A DNA stretch of 64,000 nt from Thermoprotei archaeon (GCA_017857595.1 JAFMCU010000004.1:40427-104426); one strand, 5' to 3'; shown: positions 9,555 through 18,095, counted from the stretch's first letter. Numbers and translations are program-made. The notes: generated by a model from the sequence alone, not told the origin.

Positions 9555-9786
9555 TTTCTTTAACTTCTTTAATATATTCAATTATTATGTTTTTCCTTTT
9601 TACTTTATAATTACTTCCTAATCTTGATAGTATTACATCAGTTGCGTGTTTTAATGAATAGCCAAATACGAATGTTTTAAAATCTACCTTAAAATCTTTA
9701 CCTTTTTTAACAATACCTTTAACTTCATACCTATTTAATTTTCTTTGCAACTCCAAAGATTTGTTCAATTTTTGCGATTTCTGCAC
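9526..9786 (-). CDS. rpl18a: Ribosomal protein L18a (LX/L20a)
   Basis: Small archaeal large-subunit protein. The core RYEVKGIVKKGKDFKVDFKTF and the following helix SLKHATDVILSRLGS match the LX fold. The GTG at 9786 overlaps aIF6 by 56 bases. TTG codons at 9756 or 9750 would bring the start closer to the conserved RYEVKG and may be the true start. The 3' end overlaps pfdA. Function is secure, start is not. Confidence 0.85.
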   Translation of the reverse strand: MQKSQKLNKSLELQRKLNRYEVKGIVKKGKDFKVDFKTFVFGYSLKHATDVILSRLGSNYKVKRKNIIIEYIKEVKENEQQREGNK

Positions 9787-10408
9787 CTGTTGTCAACCCC
9801 CCAACTATAAGTCCCTTATTATTTTTTATAATTCCTAGCTTAATAATATTACTGCCTCTATTAACTGTACCTATATCGCCTTGTACAGAAAAAACATCTT
9901 CAAACATTTTTATATCATAGTCATCAAAATATAAAGACGCTAAAAATCCATTATCATCCACAAATAAATAACTAGCTAAAGGTTTGTTTTTACTTAACTT
10001 TGCAATTTTATTAACTTTAAGCACGCTTTTAATCAATTCAATTTCATTTTCATTAAAATCAACATGCAAGACAGCGCCCTTTGAATTTGCACTAACGAGA
10101 TTTCCAATAGCGTTAAATTTTGACTCAAGAACTTCTATATCTTTGAAATATGATTTTAGCATATCTATTTCTTCTTTAGACGATGTCCAAGGCAAAATTG
10201 CACCGTTCTCGTTAGCGACAATAAATATACCAATTAATGGGCTATTTGAAATTGTCGTTTCAAGTATTTCCGTTTCTAAAGTTTCATTGAATATTTTTTT
10301 GGTTTTATTATCAATGCCTTTTGGAAGAAGGCATACTTTATTTGTTGCATATGCAAATGCGCCTATTATTTCAGAATTATATATGAATCCTTTTGATGTT
10401 CCTCCCAC
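9731..10408 (-). CDS. eif6: Translation initiation factor aIF6
   Basis: Anti-association factor that binds the 50S subunit and blocks premature joining. At 225 aa the protein shows the five-fold repeated alpha/beta pseudo-symmetry of IF6 (GAFAYATN, GIFIVANENG, GNLVSANSKGAVLH, ASYLFVDDNGFLAS, GLIVGGLTTG). The start is a GTG whose first base pair overlaps the L31e TAG stop. No ATG lies in the conserved N-terminal region. It sits in the conserved L39e-L31e-aIF6-L18a order. Confidence 0.94.
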   Translation of the reverse strand: MGGTSKGFIYNSEIIGAFAYATNKVCLLPKGIDNKTKKIFNETLETEILETTISNSPLIGIFIVANENGAILPWTSSKEEIDMLKSYFKDIEVLESKFNAIGNLVSANSKGAVLHVDFNENEIELIKSVLKVNKIAKLSKNKPLASYLFVDDNGFLASLYFDDYDIKMFEDVFSVQGDIGTVNRGSNIIKLGIIKNNKGLIVGGLTTGAEIAKIEQIFGVAKKIK

Positions 10409-10746
10409 TATTCAATTGGTAGAATTATAGCTTTATTTTTATCAGTTATTATAATCTTAACTTTAATTTTTGAAGGTGGTTTTTTAGCACTTCTTAACCA
10501 TATTAATTCATTTATTTTATTATGGATTAATATAGAATGAAGTTTTGTATATCTCATTATGTTTTCTTTAAGTTCTTTTATTGCTCTTTTTGCTCTTTTT
10601 AATTTGGGAGCTTTTTTAGCGTCTCTAAGATTTACTGTTAAAACTTTCTCTTCTTTAACTTTTTCGTTTTCTTCAAGCAAATTTTCATATAGCGATTCCT
10701 TCTTTTCTTCTTCAACAGTTTGATTCTGTTTTTCCTCTACACTCAT
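10408..10746 (-). CDS. rpl31e: Ribosomal protein L31e with acidic N-terminal extension
   Basis: Large-subunit protein near the exit tunnel. The L31e domain occupies roughly the last 70 residues (TVNLRDAKKAPKLKRAKRA onward). It is preceded by about 35 Glu/Lys-rich residues unusual for this short protein. I chose the ATG at 10746 because it forms an ATGA overlap with the L39e stop. A longer reading from 10770 would run into L39e. Confidence 0.92.
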   Translation of the reverse strand: MSVEEKQNQTVEEEKKESLYENLLEENEKVKEEKVLTVNLRDAKKAPKLKRAKRAIKELKENIMRYTKLHSILIHNKINELIWLRSAKKPPSKIKVKIIITDKNKAIILPIE

Positions 10747-10907
10747 AGCTTTATCGATGAACTTCTCCAAGTTCTTCTTCTATTAGTTCTCCTCAATCTC
10801 TTTCCACCTACTCTTGTTTTTGCAGTTACCCAAATAGGGACAGCTTTAGATAGTTTGAACTCTCTCGCGAGCTTTTTCTTTCTATATAATGTTTTATTTT
10901 TTGCCAT
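10743..10907 (-). CDS. rpl39e: Ribosomal protein L39e
   Basis: Fifty-four-residue, highly basic exit-tunnel protein read directly from the minus strand. It begins MAKNKTLYRKKKLAREFKL and contains the conserved VPIWVTAKTR and the TNRRRTWRSS tail. The ATG overlaps the PDCD5 stop (TAATG) and its TGA overlaps the L31e ATG. It is easily missed by size cut-offs, but composition, motifs and context are unambiguous. Confidence 0.96.
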   Translation of the reverse strand: MAKNKTLYRKKKLAREFKLSKAVPIWVTAKTRVGGKRLRRTNRRRTWRSSSIKL

Positions 10908-11248
10908 TATTCTCGCCTTATTATTCTTATTTTTGTATCAGATTGTTGCTGTTGCAAACTTTTTAACATTGCCTTTAACTGTTCATCAGTTATAGGGGCT
11001 TTTATTCTTCCATTCAAGGCTAATTGGATAAGTTGAGCTTCTAATTGTTCAACTAATTCTGGTTTAACAAGTTTGAGCGTCTCCATTCTACTTCTTGCCT
11101 CTGGCGTCATAATCCTTCTTAAAATTTGGGCTTTTTTTTCTTCATATTCTTTTTTCTGTTGTTCTCTAATGTAAGCCTCTTCCAATCTCCTTTGATATTC
11201 TTCAAGCTTTCTTCTCCTTAATTCTTCCAGTTCTGGGTCCTCCGCCAA
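10907..11248 (-). CDS. PDCD5/TFAR19-family DNA-binding protein
   Basis: Archaeal homologue of eukaryotic PDCD5, a small helical DNA-binding protein of uncertain role. It has a charged Glu/Arg helix, then the three-helix core with ILRRIMTPEARSRMETLKLVKPELVEQLE, and a Gln-rich tail. I place the start at the TTG at 11248: the segment just upstream reads GGAGGTG, a strong ribosome binding site six bases before it. The GTG at 11257 belongs to that site. The gene overlaps the end of S19e. Confidence 0.9.
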   Translation of the reverse strand: MAEDPELEELRRRKLEEYQRRLEEAYIREQQKKEYEEKKAQILRRIMTPEARSRMETLKLVKPELVEQLEAQLIQLALNGRIKAPITDEQLKAMLKSLQQQQSDTKIRIIRRE

Positions 11249-11717
11249 TTTTACCACCTCCAGGTCTATATTTTATTAATTCAGGTCTAACTTTAATTAT
11301 CTCATTAAATAATTTATTTGACAGCTTATTTATTAGTGATCTCCCTTTTTTTGATAAAATTCTACCTTTTTTAGTTTTCTCTACCAATCCTGCAGCTTCT
11401 AATTGTTGCAATATTTTTCTAATTATGCTTCCACTGCCTTTTACATGGTGCTCTAATCTTTTTCCATACCTTTTTCTTGTACCGTAAATAGTTCTTAATG
11501 ATTCAACACTTATGGGACCAAATATGTAAATTTTTCTTAAAATAGATGCACTTCTCGTATACCACCAATCATTTTGAATGGGCAATCTTTCTTTGCCTGT
11601 AGAAGTCTTAACAAATGATGCCCATTCAGGAGGAGTTATTTCCTTTACATTTTCTTTTAAGTAACTTGATAGTTCTTGAATAAGTAACTCAGCGGAAACA
11701 TATCTAGGGTCAGTCAT
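11202..11717 (-). CDS. rps19e: Ribosomal protein S19e
   Basis: Small-subunit protein shared by archaea and eukaryotes. At 171 aa, the conserved PPEWASFVKTSTGKERLP, DWWYTRSASILRKIY and YGTRKRYG blocks are present, followed by a winged-helix region. The C-terminal PGGGKIGGGPRTGRIKEKKA tail overlaps the PDCD5 gene in another frame. First of the S19e-PDCD5-L39e-L31e-aIF6-L18a series. Confidence 0.96.
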   Translation of the reverse strand: MTDPRYVSAELLIQELSSYLKENVKEITPPEWASFVKTSTGKERLPIQNDWWYTRSASILRKIYIFGPISVESLRTIYGTRKRYGKRLEHHVKGSGSIIRKILQQLEAAGLVEKTKKGRILSKKGRSLINKLSNKLFNEIIKVRPELIKYRPGGGKIGGGPRTGRIKEKKA

Positions 11718-11756
11718 ATGTAGATACTTTTATTTTTAACTCCTATATAAGAGTGA

Positions 11757-12074
11757 TTACCTAAATCTTTCAAGTTCTTCTCTAATAATTCTATTGCATA
11801 CATTACAAATTTTTACGATTTTAATTTTTTTACCTTTACCATGGATTCTTATCTTTACTCCATCAGGCGGTATTAATAAGTTATAACATTTTTTACAGTA
11901 TAAACTTCTCAGATTTTTTGGTAACCGAATATTAAATTTTTTCTTAATCTTATATGCAATTCTTATACAATTAGATGAAAATTCTCTATCATATTTATAG
12001 TTTTTAATAGCTAAATCAAACAACATCTTTATTCTTTGCCTAGCCAAGTCTTTTTGTCTTTTCTTTCTTAACAT
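11757..12074 (-). CDS. rnp4: RNase P protein component 4 (Rpp21/Rpr2)
   Basis: Protein subunit of the archaeal RNase P ribozyme that removes tRNA 5' leaders. It is 105 aa, very basic, with an N-terminal helix pair and a zinc ribbon formed by CKKC (about residue 60) and CNVC (about 93). The divergent tRNA-His and tRNA-Ala genes start about 70 bp away on the other strand. The RNase P RNA itself is not in the window. Confidence 0.92.
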   Translation of the reverse strand: MLRKKRQKDLARQRIKMLFDLAIKNYKYDREFSSNCIRIAYKIKKKFNIRLPKNLRSLYCKKCYNLLIPPDGVKIRIHGKGKKIKIVKICNVCNRIIREELERFR

Positions 12075-12144
12075 TATGCAATTAGGCTAATAAATAATAA
12101 TGTGCAAATTATTTATCTAGGATAATATTATGATTTAATGTCAT

Positions 12145-12216
12145 GGCCCAGGTTGAGTAGTGGTAGCTCGTAGGCCTGTGGAGCCTATTGCATGGGTTCG
12201 AATCCCATCCTGGGCC
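12145..12216 (+). tRNA. tRNA-His (GTG)
   Basis: Cloverleaf with acceptor GCCCAGG/CCTGGGC, anticodon stem TAGGC/GCCTA, loop CTGTGGA (anticodon GTG) and a TTCGAAT T-loop. An extra G precedes position 1 and can pair with C73, so the histidine identity base G-1 is encoded in the DNA rather than added later. No CCA is encoded and no intron is seen. A T-rich run follows. Confidence 0.95.
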
Positions 12217-12225
12217 CTTTTATTA

Positions 12226-12297
12226 GGGCCGGTAGTTCAGTGGTAGAATGTCCGCTTCGCACGCGGAAGGTCGAGGGTTCGAATCCCTCCCGGTCCA
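12226..12297 (+). tRNA. tRNA-Ala (CGC)
   Basis: Acceptor GGGCCGG/CCGGTCC contains the G3:U70 wobble that marks alanine tRNAs. Anticodon stem TCCGC/GCGGA encloses loop TTCGCAC, giving anticodon CGC. It lies 9 bp after tRNA-His, probably in one transcript. It differs at only three positions from the tRNA-Ala(TGC) gene at 61203. Confidence 0.95.
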
Positions 12298-12339
12298 ATT
12301 ATCCTCGAACTTAATGATATATCCTTTCAATTAGTCAAA

Positions 12340-12348
12340 TTTATAAAT
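12340..12348 (+). promoter_or_regulatory. TATA box of the aRF1 gene
   Basis: TTTATAAAT, the best archaeal TATA element in the 84-bp gap after tRNA-Ala. Transcription would begin about 26 bp further on, near 12370, which is downstream of the ATG at 12352 but just upstream of the ATG at 12382. This is the main reason for the shorter aRF1 start. Confidence 0.55.
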
Positions 12349-12381
12349 TATATGCATGAAATTATTTTAGTTTTTACTCTA

Positions 12382-13617
12382 ATGTCAGAATTAAACTCAG
12401 GGGAACTGATTAAACTAAAGCGATTAATTAAAGAATTGAAGAGTAAAGAAGGAAGAGGGACAGAGCTCATTTCTTTGTATATACCTGCAGGTAGGCAGAT
12501 AGCGGATATAATGGACGTATTGAAAAGCGAATATTCACAAGCAGGAAATATAAAGGATAGAACAACGAGACATCATGTTCAAGAATCATTAGTTAGTATA
12601 ATGCAAAGATTGAAATTCTTTAATAAAGCATCAGAGAACGGGTTGGTTGTTTTTGCAGGTTATATTGCAGGTAATGCTCCTGGTAATGAAAAATTTGAAA
12701 TATATTTAATTGAACCACCTAAACCTATTTCTATTTATTTATACCGATGTGATTCTCATTTTCATACAGATATATTAGAGGAAATGCTAAAAGTCGGAAA
12801 CAAATACGGTCTTGTAGCTATAGATAGAGAAGAGGCATCATTTGCTATTTTAGAAGGAAGCAATCTTGAGATTCTTGAAACAATAACATCAGGTATTCCA
12901 GGTAAACATAGGGCAGGCGGTCAATCTGCTAGAAGGTTTGAAAGAGTTATCGAAATATTAGCACATGAATTTTATAAAAGGATTGGGGAACGGATGGTTA
13001 AATATTATTTACAGGATAATAAAGTGGATGGTATCGTTCTAGGAGGGCCTGGACCCACAAAAAATGATTTTGTAGATGGAGACTATATACCAGCTGATCT
13101 TAAGAAATTAATCATTGGTGTTATTGATTTGGGATATTCAGGAGAAGAAGGAATCTATGAACTGTTACAACGGGGAAAAGAACTGTTACAAAAGGTAGAA
13201 TTAGTTAAGCAAAAAGAAGAAATGGATAATTTTTTGAAATTGTTAAATGACGATCCTAAGAAATTAGCTATTGGCATAAAGGAAGTTATAAACGTCTTAA
13301 ACCAAAAAAATATATCCAAATTATTAATTGTCGAAGATTCTATCATAAAAAAGGTTGAATATATATGCCAAAATTGTAATACGCTAAATGAAGAAATTTT
13401 TGGAAATGATCCTCTTTTGAAAGTTAAACAAAACTTAAAATGTAAGATATGTGGTTCTGAGAACATAAAAATTACATCTGAGAGGGATATTACTGATGAA
13501 ATTGTAGATAAGGCTATAGAATTGGGCGCAGAAGTTATCTATTTAAGCAAAAATATTAGTGAAAGTGAATCGATAAGATCTAATTTTCAGGGTATAGTTG
13601 CTATTTTAAAATACTAA
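12382..13617 (+). CDS. prf1: Peptide chain release factor aRF1
   Basis: Recognises all stop codons and triggers peptide release. From the ATG at 12382 the protein is 411 aa. The decoding loop reads NIKD (residues 56-59) in place of NIKS, the YxCxxxF motif is YRCDSHF, and the catalytic GGQ is at 179-181. The C-domain has a four-cysteine mini-domain (CQNC and CKIC). An upstream ATG at 12352 adds ten hydrophobic residues not typical of the family. It would lie upstream of the predicted transcription start. Confidence 0.95.
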   Translation: MSELNSGELIKLKRLIKELKSKEGRGTELISLYIPAGRQIADIMDVLKSEYSQAGNIKDRTTRHHVQESLVSIMQRLKFFNKASENGLVVFAGYIAGNAPGNEKFEIYLIEPPKPISIYLYRCDSHFHTDILEEMLKVGNKYGLVAIDREEASFAILEGSNLEILETITSGIPGKHRAGGQSARRFERVIEILAHEFYKRIGERMVKYYLQDNKVDGIVLGGPGPTKNDFVDGDYIPADLKKLIIGVIDLGYSGEEGIYELLQRGKELLQKVELVKQKEEMDNFLKLLNDDPKKLAIGIKEVINVLNQKNISKLLIVEDSIIKKVEYICQNCNTLNEEIFGNDPLLKVKQNLKCKICGSENIKITSERDITDEIVDKAIELGAEVIYLSKNISESESIRSNFQGIVAILKY

Positions 13618-13679
13618 ATAATAAAGCAAAATCTGAATAAATTGAAGTATTTATTTGTTTTTATTAATATCATTAAAAA

Positions 13680-14351
13680 ATGCAATACGTTTTAAAAATA
13701 GGTGGTCATTTAATAACAGAAAATGAAGATTCATTCTTAAAATATTCTAATTTATTGCAGAATCTTGCAGTAAAATACAAAAATTTTCATATCGTAATAG
13801 GCGGTGGAAAATGGGCAAGGAACTATATTAATATAGGTAGAAAATTGTACCTTCCTGAACCATACCTAGACTTCATAGGAATACAAATAAGCCAAATTAA
13901 TGCAAGTATAATTTATAAAATATTAGCTGAACAAAGTACTTTTGCATTTATAAGAAATTTTGATGAATTAATTCAAAAATTAAATGAAGGTAAAAGGATA
14001 ATTTGTGGGGGTTTATTTCCTACAATTTCAACAACAACAGTAGCATGCATTGTTGCTGAATTGAGTAAATCTATGTTATTATATGCTACAAATGTTGATG
14101 GTGTCTTTGATAAAGATCCGAATGTGTATAAAGATGCTAGATTAATTAAAAAGATGAACATAAATGATTTAATAAATATTATAACTCCAGCGCATTCTTC
14201 TTTAGCAGGTGATTATAAACTTTTTGATCCTCAATCTTTACAAATAATTAAAAGATCCAAAATCCCAGTAAGAGTATTCAATGGAAAAATAGAGGAAAAT
14301 ATAAAAAGAGCTTTGGAAAATGAAGATATTGGGACAATTGTGACTTCGTGA
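13680..14351 (+). CDS. pyrH: Uridylate (UMP) kinase
   Basis: Phosphorylates UMP to UDP in pyrimidine synthesis. Amino-acid-kinase fold of 223 aa: N-terminal LKIGGHLI, the VIGGGKWAR loop, NVDGVFDKDP, and the archaeal UMPK signature AGDYKLFDPQSLQIIKRSKIPVRV near the C-terminus. Its stop lies one base before the tRNA-Leu gene, so the tRNA may be processed from the same transcript. Isopentenyl phosphate kinase is a relative, but the C-terminal signature favours UMPK. Confidence 0.92.
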   Translation: MQYVLKIGGHLITENEDSFLKYSNLLQNLAVKYKNFHIVIGGGKWARNYINIGRKLYLPEPYLDFIGIQISQINASIIYKILAEQSTFAFIRNFDELIQKLNEGKRIICGGLFPTISTTTVACIVAELSKSMLLYATNVDGVFDKDPNVYKDARLIKKMNINDLINIITPAHSSLAGDYKLFDPQSLQIIKRSKIPVRVFNGKIEENIKRALENEDIGTIVTS

Positions 14352-14352
14352 T

Positions 14353-14438
14353 GCAGGGGTTCCCGAGCCTGGTCTAAGGGGCTGGACTCAAGATCCAGTG
14401 GCTTAAGGCCATCGTGGGTTCAAATCCCACCCCCTGCA
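14353..14438 (+). tRNA. tRNA-Leu (CAA)
   Basis: Class II tRNA with acceptor GCAGGGG/CCCCTGC, anticodon stem CTGGA/TCCAG, loop CTCAAGA (anticodon CAA), a long variable arm (TGGCTTAAGGCCATC) and a TTCAAAT T-loop. No CCA is encoded. It starts one base after the UMP kinase stop codon. Confidence 0.95.
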
Positions 14439-14461
14439 AAAAATTAAAAAAATTATTAATC

Positions 14462-14890
14462 TTAACTTTGAACTATAGCTACAAAAGGAATTGTACCTGC
14501 ACTTGTTTGAAGCACTCCATTTACAGTTTGGGAACTTAATGTTATGGTTGTACTTGATATTGCACTAAATGAAACAACTGCGCCAGGATTAATGCTTAAA
14601 GTCGTAGTACCGCTTATATTCCATGTTATGTTGTTAATAATTACTGATGTTATATTAACTGGAATATTTCCAGCGTTTTTAACTGTAATGTATAAAGTAT
14701 ATGAGTTTGTATCTTTTACTATTACTGGTGTACCTTCAATTAGTAAAGCACCTTGCTTACTCGCTGAAGTTCCAAGGTTATACATCCATGTAATAACTAC
14801 GCTTGCAATTGCTATAGATGCTATTATTAATAAGACCGCTACAATAGGGCCAGATATATCACCTTTTCTTTTTTTAAGCTTTTTATGCAT
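14462..14890 (-). CDS. Archaeal type IV pilin with class III signal peptide
   Basis: Probable major pilin (142 aa) and last gene of the pilus operon. A basic leader KKLKKRKG precedes D11 and a hydrophobic helix (about 13-35), so cleavage after Gly10 by the prepilin peptidase encoded at 36615 is expected. The remainder is Thr/Ser/Asn-rich beta-strand sequence with N-glycosylation sequons (NIT, NIS), typical of archaeal pilins. There is a 39-bp gap to the preceding pilin-like gene. Confidence 0.82.
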   Translation of the reverse strand: MHKKLKKRKGDISGPIVAVLLIIASIAIASVVITWMYNLGTSASKQGALLIEGTPVIVKDTNSYTLYITVKNAGNIPVNITSVIINNITWNISGTTTLSINPGAVVSFSAISSTTITLSSQTVNGVLQTSAGTIPFVAIVQS

Positions 14891-14929
14891 TCCAAAAAGA
14901 CTTTATTTTTAGATATTTAAGCTCTGTAA

Positions 14930-15310
14930 TTAAGTAGCTACAACAAATATGCTATTATTATTGTATTGAAATATGAAATCATAGCCAAAGCCTCCACCTT
15001 GAATATGCAAAGGAGATTTAATTATGGCTTGCTGATTCCCTAAATACACGATAAGCAAACTATAATTCAATGTTTGAATATAGATCAAAGCTGTTGTTAA
15101 TAATTCTATTTTAATACTCGTATTATAATAAATAGAGTAAAAATAAATTTCTTCTAGAATGTTCTCTATTTTTGATTTTAAATTTTTTAGCATAATTAAA
15201 CTGTTTATACTTTGCATATTGTTGTAAATCGTGAATGTTGAAAACAGAATGACAGTAACTAGGAAAATTAAAGCGAATGTATTTAAAATTTCAACAATCG
15301 CTCTATCCAT
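14930..15310 (-). CDS. Pilin-like protein of the pilus operon
   Basis: 126 aa. The N-terminus MDRA followed by IVEILNTFALIFLVTVILF resembles a very short class III leader and pilin helix, with Glu near +3. The rest is strand-rich with one amphipathic helix and a GGGFGYDF segment. It begins on the base after the preceding gene's stop, so translation is probably coupled. Assignment rests on the helix and the location; no enzymatic motif is seen. Confidence 0.6.
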   Translation of the reverse strand: MDRAIVEILNTFALIFLVTVILFSTFTIYNNMQSINSLIMLKNLKSKIENILEEIYFYSIYYNTSIKIELLTTALIYIQTLNYSLLIVYLGNQQAIIKSPLHIQGGGFGYDFIFQYNNNSIFVVAT

Positions 15311-16009
15311 TTATATGTTGTTACTTAAGATATTCAAATCGAATTTGATGAATGAAAATTGTACGATATCGCCTTTATTAAGATATATCGAAGCGATTGT
15401 ATAATTATTCAACATATAGTAAAGTGTTTCATTATATAAAGCAAACCACATAGCTTGAGCAGTCTTCTTATAAACTTGAAAAGCTATCTCTTTTTCTCCA
15501 ATTAACTTTTGTGAACTATTAATTTCGAGATAGATTACTTGTATATAATATTCATTTCGATTTTTCATTATTTTGCTTGAATTAATTTGGTAGAATATAA
15601 TAGGCACTATTATATCTTGAAAATCTAAATAGTAAATTTTAGTGGAAGTTAAATTAGGTAAATATAAGCTTTTAAAAACTTTATCTGTTAATCCCAGTTG
15701 ATATATTTTTATCGGTATTATTATGCTTTGCTGCCTTAAAACGAACTTTAAAGATAAATTATATATATTTGTAAAATATAAAAATGAATTGCCAATATTT
15801 AAAATAACTTTATTAAAAATAATCTTATTATTATATGTATCATTAATTATGTGTTGTATAAACTCTAATATCTCGTAATTATTTAACACAGGTTCTTTAT
15901 TTGAAAATATTTTATAATTAGAATTGTAAAGATAAAAACCTATAATAGAACTAAAAGATATAACAAAAATTATCAATAAAGCCTTTACAATCGTATCAGA
16001 TACATTCAC
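15311..16009 (-). CDS. Membrane-anchored pilin-like protein of the pilus operon
   Basis: 232 aa with one N-terminal hydrophobic segment (about residues 9-27) after a short polar start, then an extracellular region rich in Ile, Tyr and Asn with several N-x-S/T sequons. No clear PibD cleavage site is visible, so it may stay anchored. It is sandwiched between the 675-aa secreted protein and another pilin-like gene. Function unknown beyond probable membership of the surface structure. Confidence 0.5.
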   Translation of the reverse strand: MNVSDTIVKALLIIFVISFSSIIGFYLYNSNYKIFSNKEPVLNNYEILEFIQHIINDTYNNKIIFNKVILNIGNSFLYFTNIYNLSLKFVLRQQSIIIPIKIYQLGLTDKVFKSLYLPNLTSTKIYYLDFQDIIVPIIFYQINSSKIMKNRNEYYIQVIYLEINSSQKLIGEKEIAFQVYKKTAQAMWFALYNETLYYMLNNYTIASIYLNKGDIVQFSFIKFDLNILSNNI

Positions 16010-16032
16010 AAAAAAATTTTTTATTTTATTAT

Positions 16033-18060
16033 TTAAAAACTGCTTAATAAAAGGGTTGTATTGGTATATTGTGATGGTAACAATACATACGAACTACTAA
16101 CGTTTGCTAAGGCTACTGACAAGGAATATATTGTTCCATTGTAATTTATAGTGATAATACCATAATTATCTGAAGTGAAAAATCCAAAAATAATATTGTT
16201 AATTATTACTTCAACTGTTGCATTAGATATTGGTTTTAGATTTAAAAAGTCAACTACTTGTAGAGAGATTGTATTTAATGCATTTTGTTTTATTACATAA
16301 TTTAATCCAATAGCAATAGTTGAATAGTTTATGTAAATATCAGAATACTTCAAATATGAGCCATCAGAGTATATACCTTTAACTTCAATTTGCCCATAAA
16401 AATTAGCTGCTAATAAATTAACTAGTGATGAGTTTATTATTACCGTAACATAGCCATTATTATCTATTGGTTTTCCTTCAATACCATAAGGTAGTAAAAT
16501 AACATTAAGAAGACCTGACTTATTATAGATTGGATATTTCAAGTTAAACCAATAATATTGTAATATTAATATAGCTTTATTTCCATCATAATTGGAGTGG
16601 TCAAGCTTAATTTGAGGATAATCAATGTAAAATGAAGTGTTCAGGAAAATAGGTATTATAATGGATAATGGAATTGTTTTAATGAAATATGTAATTTTAA
16701 CATAAAACGAAAGGCTTAATTTATAAAAACCAGCACTTGTTCCTAATGCTACTGAACTATTAGTTGTTAATTGCTTTATTATAAATACAGGAGCTTGGTA
16801 ATGATTAATTGCTAAAATAAAATTATTGAATATTATTGTATTTGATTGAAGAATGTTATTGTTATATTCTATTAAAAATGCATTCTGATTTGATGATAAG
16901 ATAATATTAATAACTGATACGTTTATTATCTTACTATTAAATAACAAATTATTTGGAATATTTAATGATAAATATAGAATAAATTTTACTTTCTCTCCCG
17001 GAATTCCAATAAAAATGTTTTTACTAGTTAAATTGTAATTATTTACATTAGAATCTATTAGTAAGAGAAAACCATTAACATAATAATTTAATCCTCCACC
17101 ACCGCCTCCTCCACTAGTACTAGATGCTTTATTATACATTATGGTAATTTTTGTATTATTATTTACAACAATTGTACCATTCGCAGGATTAGGAAAGTAA
17201 ATTCCATCTGAAGCAGTAACAGATGAAGCGTTCCATTGATAAGTTCCGTATAAAAGATGAAAAACTATATTTTGTCCTGCTAATGCGGTTTGAGTTATGT
17301 TGCTAATGGACACTTTCCAATAAGAATTACCGATTAGTCCTTGCTCTGTAAAAGTTACATTAAACGTTCCCCCTTTTACGGACCCCTTTATGTATAACGC
17401 AATGAATTGATCAGTAGCTATAGTCTGTATTTTAAGCGTGGCTGTAGTTGTTGGGTTATAATAATTATTGACAATTATATCATTAGATGCACTCCAATGA
17501 TCATATTGGAAATTAGTAGGATATATTGCTTTAATTTGGTATGTTCCTGGTGTATAAATTGTTAAACCTCCATCATTATAATTTGCATTATTAAACGATA
17601 TTTGTGCAAAAGATACATGTTGATATCCGGTCGATGTTATCGCATAAACGTAGAAATATAGCCAAGGTTTTCTTATGTACAAATTAATATACGATTTTCC
17701 TAAATTTTGTTGGAATAAAGTGACGGTTGTCGATGAGTTATAAGCGTTTTGTATTTTAATATTTGGGCTAGAATCCCATTTAACAAAAATAAAACCTGTA
17801 TATAATATAGCATCCAATTTATAATTACCTGTAACATATTCTATGCAAGAGTTCGCACTATAAACATTTCCATTAAACTTAATCAAAGCACCTGAGCTAT
17901 ATTGTGTAGCTAATCCTTGAGGGCTTTCCAAATATTCATAGAAGCACAACATTGAGGTATTTATTAAACTATGGTAATTCAATGAGTTAACGTTAGGCAA
18001 AGTTATAGCAAATACCATCAGTAATACTGGAACAATTTTTAGCGCTTTTCTTGAGTTCAT
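16033..18060 (-). CDS. Large secreted surface protein of the pilus operon, candidate adhesin
   Basis: 675 aa. The signal sequence is MNSRKALKIV plus a hydrophobic core to about residue 27. Residues 80-230 contain two strand-rich repeats of a surface-domain type (FVKWDSSPNI..., and YDHWSASNDI...). Residues 232-310 (TFNVTFTEQGL ... GTYQWNAS) resemble beta domains common in thermoacidophile surface proteins. A seven-glycine tract (317-323) acts as a hinge before a C-terminal half of about 350 residues rich in Asn, Ile and Tyr with many sequons. No C-terminal membrane anchor is obvious. A role as tip adhesin or cell-surface component of the pilus is inferred from operon position only. Confidence 0.55.
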   Translation of the reverse strand: MNSRKALKIVPVLLMVFAITLPNVNSLNYHSLINTSMLCFYEYLESPQGLATQYSSGALIKFNGNVYSANSCIEYVTGNYKLDAILYTGFIFVKWDSSPNIKIQNAYNSSTTVTLFQQNLGKSYINLYIRKPWLYFYVYAITSTGYQHVSFAQISFNNANYNDGGLTIYTPGTYQIKAIYPTNFQYDHWSASNDIIVNNYYNPTTTATLKIQTIATDQFIALYIKGSVKGGTFNVTFTEQGLIGNSYWKVSISNITQTALAGQNIVFHLLYGTYQWNASSVTASDGIYFPNPANGTIVVNNNTKITIMYNKASSTSGGGGGGGLNYYVNGFLLLIDSNVNNYNLTSKNIFIGIPGEKVKFILYLSLNIPNNLLFNSKIINVSVINIILSSNQNAFLIEYNNNILQSNTIIFNNFILAINHYQAPVFIIKQLTTNSSVALGTSAGFYKLSLSFYVKITYFIKTIPLSIIIPIFLNTSFYIDYPQIKLDHSNYDGNKAILILQYYWFNLKYPIYNKSGLLNVILLPYGIEGKPIDNNGYVTVIINSSLVNLLAANFYGQIEVKGIYSDGSYLKYSDIYINYSTIAIGLNYVIKQNALNTISLQVVDFLNLKPISNATVEVIINNIIFGFFTSDNYGIITINYNGTIYSLSVALANVSSSYVLLPSQYTNTTLLLSSF

Positions 18061-18095
18061 CGAAATTTTTTTATGATTTAATATAAAAGGCGCTA

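Noticed and set aside
12352..12381. Ten-residue N-terminal extension of aRF1 starting at the ATG at 12352
   Set aside because: It is hydrophobic, unlike the family, and lies upstream of the transcript start predicted from the TATA box at 12340-12348.
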